Positions 62,801 through 64,000 of a stretch of DNA of 64,000 nt are shown here, piece by piece. Both the position numbers and the translations under genes were made by a program. Source of the DNA: Pseudomonas putida. Lineage in GTDB: Bacteria; Pseudomonadota; Gammaproteobacteria; Pseudomonadales; Pseudomonadaceae. The notes beneath the pieces were generated by a model. The model worked only from the letters and a program-made list of their open reading frames with translations, did not search any database and was not told the DNA's origin. Each line of letters starts with the position of its first letter. The stretch's first letter is position 1. The stretch lies in the NCBI RefSeq assembly GCF_030159595.1, contig NZ_BSKJ01000004.1:37654-101653 (forward strand). Reading direction: 5' to 3'.

Positions 62801-64000
62801 ACCGATGACAGCGTGACCACCCACGAAGATACGCCGCTAGTGCTGCAAGCGAGTGATTTTGGCAATTACAGCGACCCGCAGAACACCCCGCTGGTCGCCG
62901 TGAAAATCACCAGCCTGCCCGTGCTCGGCAGCCTGCAGTACAACAATGGTAGTGCCTGGGTCGCGGTGGCTCAGGACCAGGTCATCAGCAAGGCCGACCT
63001 CGATACTGGCAAGCTGCAATTCGTGCCGGTGCCCAATGGTAATGGCAACGGCTATGTCAGCATCGGTTTCAAGGTTGGCGACGGTACCGACTTCTCGATC
63101 GACGCCAATACCTTGAGTGTCGATGTGACGCCGGTCAACGATGCGCCAACCGGCGTGGTGGCCATCAGTGGCAACGCCACCGAAACCCAGACACTGACCG
63201 CCGTGAACACCCTGGCAGACCTCGACGGCCTTGCCGCCATCAGCTACCAGTGGCAGTTGTCGGCCGACGGCAGCAGCAATTGGACCGATATCGCCGGCAC
63301 CACCAGCACCACGCTGGTGTTAAGCAATGCCTTGCTAGGCCAACATGTGCGTGTGCTGGCCAACTACACCGACGGCGGCGGCACCGTCGAGTCTGTGGCC
63401 AGCGTGGCAACCGCAGCGGTCGCGCAGTTGGTCAACCTGTTCGAGGGCGATGCCAATAACAACGTGCTCGACGGTACCGGCTTTAGTGACATCCTCAGAG
63501 GCTTCGCAGGTGCTGACGTTCTCAACGGCTATGCCGGGGAGGATGTGCTGGAGGGTGGTGATGGCGATGACACAATCACCGCTGGAGACGGCGATGACAC
63601 GCTGACCGGTGGCAACGGTGCCGACACGTTGCGTGGCGATAATGGCGCCGACACGCTGAACGGCGGAGCCGATGGCAGTTTCGATCAGTTGTTCGGCGGT
63701 GATGGCGACGATCAGCTGACGTTGGCCTATGGCCGAGCATACGGTGGCAACGGCAACGACCTCCTCGATGTACGCGCGGCATTGATCGGTGGCTTTGTGG
63801 ATTTGTCCGGCGACGCAGGCAGCGACACATACCGCGTTGGCAATGCTGCCCAAAGTACTTATATCAGCGACTTCCGCAGCCTCAGCAGCGCCGAGCTGAA
63901 CCTGGTTGAGTTCAGCACCGACATCGACCCGGCCACGCTGCAGTTGTCGCGCAGCAATGACAACGTGATCGTCACCTTCGCCAACGGCCGCACGCTGCAG
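59870..64000 (+). CDS. Large RTX (haemolysin-type calcium-binding) protein, cut by window edge
   Basis: The ATG follows AAGGGG at spacing 8, and the frame is open to the last base (1377 codons). RTX nonapeptide blocks (GGNDTLNG, GGAGNDTLLGG, GGDGNDVLDGG and many more) begin within the first 25 residues and recur to the window end. Between blocks lie five modules of the haemolysin-type calcium-binding-related kind, for example residues about 78-120 (IRLTRVGNDLVLTLLASGET), 423-463 and 905-945, the last one reaching the window edge. A cadherin/Ig-like insert lies at about 975-1195 (DVTPVNDAPTG, ISYQWQLSADGSS). Such proteins leave the cell by type I secretion with a C-terminal signal, which would be beyond the window, and fold on binding calcium. 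There is no N-terminal signal peptide. No enzyme domain is seen in this part. Confidence 0.88.
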   Translation, partial: MATISGNDGANTLSGTSRADTLNGLGGNDTLNGNDGNDILDGGTGNDLLIGGGGNDSYRFGGGYGNDVIDNSGGQANDLDSIQLVNLNASQIRLTRVGNDLVLTLLASGETLTVSQHFLDANHAIDRIQFADRTTWNASAIQANLYYLPVTPTAGADVLNGNPDNDVLQGLGGNDTLFGNGGNDLLDGGSGADRMEGGIGNDTYVVDDQGDAVVEAANSGDDTVQASIDYTLSANVERLTQLGTGNLKGTGNTLANTLIGNSGNNTLDGGDGADNLQGGAGNDTLLGGAGNDSLAGGDGNDVLDGGAGTDSLAGGTGDDLYLIAQAGDSISEAGGEGSDTVRASIAYTLGANLENLELTGTGNLAGTGNVLDNRLTGNSGRNTLNGGLGNDWLAGRQGNDTYVYGLNGGNDLVDNSGGLAADVDTLQLTGLNPADVRFLRSGNDLVMLVSSNLQTLTIKSFYLGADFEIDRVQFANGTVWTKATLLANVQAGATNGPDVLFGSNGDDLIQALGGNDEIRALGGNDTLEGGTGDDAMYGGAGDDLYQVDSAGDQVNEVAGEGSDTVRASISYTLGSNVENLTLTGSANLDGVGNASNNQLQGNAGNNQLSGGAGDDSLDGGVGDDTLRGEDGNDTLLGGGGVDFLWGGAGDDRLIVGNGQVGTFLLGEAGNDTFDARSLSNGSGANLIGGTGNDTYLVDGTGDLSISDDNGLGQFNVVQFSANISPGDLHFVRPADRFNDSGNMLIEFPNGHRLFIGSMGLAYPQDSGEGFGVQAFRFADGTEWNRAEILHRAGWYFGTTQNDSIVGSAGHDYLNGSAGDDQLNGVAGNDYVNGWVGNDAVAGGDGNDLVDGNEGNDVVSGGAGDDQLYGGYDDDILSGDSGNDVYHYFLGRGADIVDNRSAEVADHDVIFLEDVQPAQVTVTRVVNDLLLTLNASDSITVVEYFLGGEAQVGEIRFANGTVWSLATVLAMFRSPPSSTDDSVTTHEDTPLVLQASDFGNYSDPQNTPLVAVKITSLPVLGSLQYNNGSAWVAVAQDQVISKADLDTGKLQFVPVPNGNGNGYVSIGFKVGDGTDFSIDANTLSVDVTPVNDAPTGVVAISGNATETQTLTAVNTLADLDGLAAISYQWQLSADGSSNWTDIAGTTSTTLVLSNALLGQHVRVLANYTDGGGTVESVASVATAAVAQLVNLFEGDANNNVLDGTGFSDILRGFAGADVLNGYAGEDVLEGGDGDDTITAGDGDDTLTGGNGADTLRGDNGADTLNGGADGSFDQLFGGDGDDQLTLAYGRAYGGNGNDLLDVRAALIGGFVDLSGDAGSDTYRVGNAAQSTYISDFRSLSSAELNLVEFSTDIDPATLQLSRSNDNVIVTFANGRTLQ

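Noticed and set aside
59870..64000. Repeated DNA in the RTX region as a CRISPR array or tandem mobile repeat
   Set aside because: The repetition follows the 9-codon calcium-binding protein motif, is degenerate at DNA level and has no spacer structure.

Overview
The window is high-GC DNA with the gene content and style of a Pseudomonas, most like the P. putida/fluorescens lineages: many LysR and AraC regulators, a FecI/FecR/TonB receptor set, arsRBC, antABC, and large RTX and DUF11-type surface proteins. No rRNA, tRNA, insertion sequence, prophage or CRISPR array was seen.

Left part (1-5.6 kb): small-molecule enzymes and regulators. These are an edge-truncated isochorismatase-fold hydrolase, a RidA protein, three LysR regulators, and an Asp/Glu racemase plus class I glutamine amidotransferase pair divergent from its own LysR gene. 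From 5.7 to 12.3 kb a GFA-family gene and a DUF4347/DUF11 adhesin-like gene face each other. Both lose their 3' ends at one point near 6040, which is either a deletion scar or an assembly misjoin. Next come arsRBC, a MscS-type channel, a LysE exporter, AlaX, an AraC regulator, a second isochorismatase-fold hydrolase, and an ECF sigma/FecR/TonB-receptor iron-uptake set behind a Fur-like box (19.7-23.7 kb).

Middle (23.7-37.0 kb): a quinone-oxidoreductase-like protein, an SDR and a GlxA-type regulator lead into an aromatic catabolic island. Four genes (dienelactone hydrolase/NTF2-like fusion, SDR, StyA-type monooxygenase, flavin reductase) have the content and order of the iifABCD indole-degradation genes and are followed by an outer-membrane channel gene. 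Beside them, on the other strand, lies antABC (anthranilate 1,2-dioxygenase) with antR. Together they would take indole through anthranilate to catechol. The first iif gene is preceded by a perfect 10-bp inverted repeat that covers its Shine-Dalgarno sequence.

Right part (37.3-59.5 kb): a 22-kb run of five same-strand genes that I do not recognise as any described system. In transcription order they encode a secreted protein with a C-terminal Hint domain; a 1073-residue protein with about seven fibronectin-III-like modules; an unknown 1219-residue protein; a ComEC-like metallo-beta-lactamase-fold hydrolase; and a 3950-residue protein with a beta-rich N-terminus and LysM-like modules. Only the first has a signal peptide. 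Gaps are 30-84 bases and most genes have a clear Shine-Dalgarno sequence, so they look like one transcription unit. A large RTX protein gene (59,870 to the window edge) diverges from it. This five-gene locus is the best candidate for an undescribed system.
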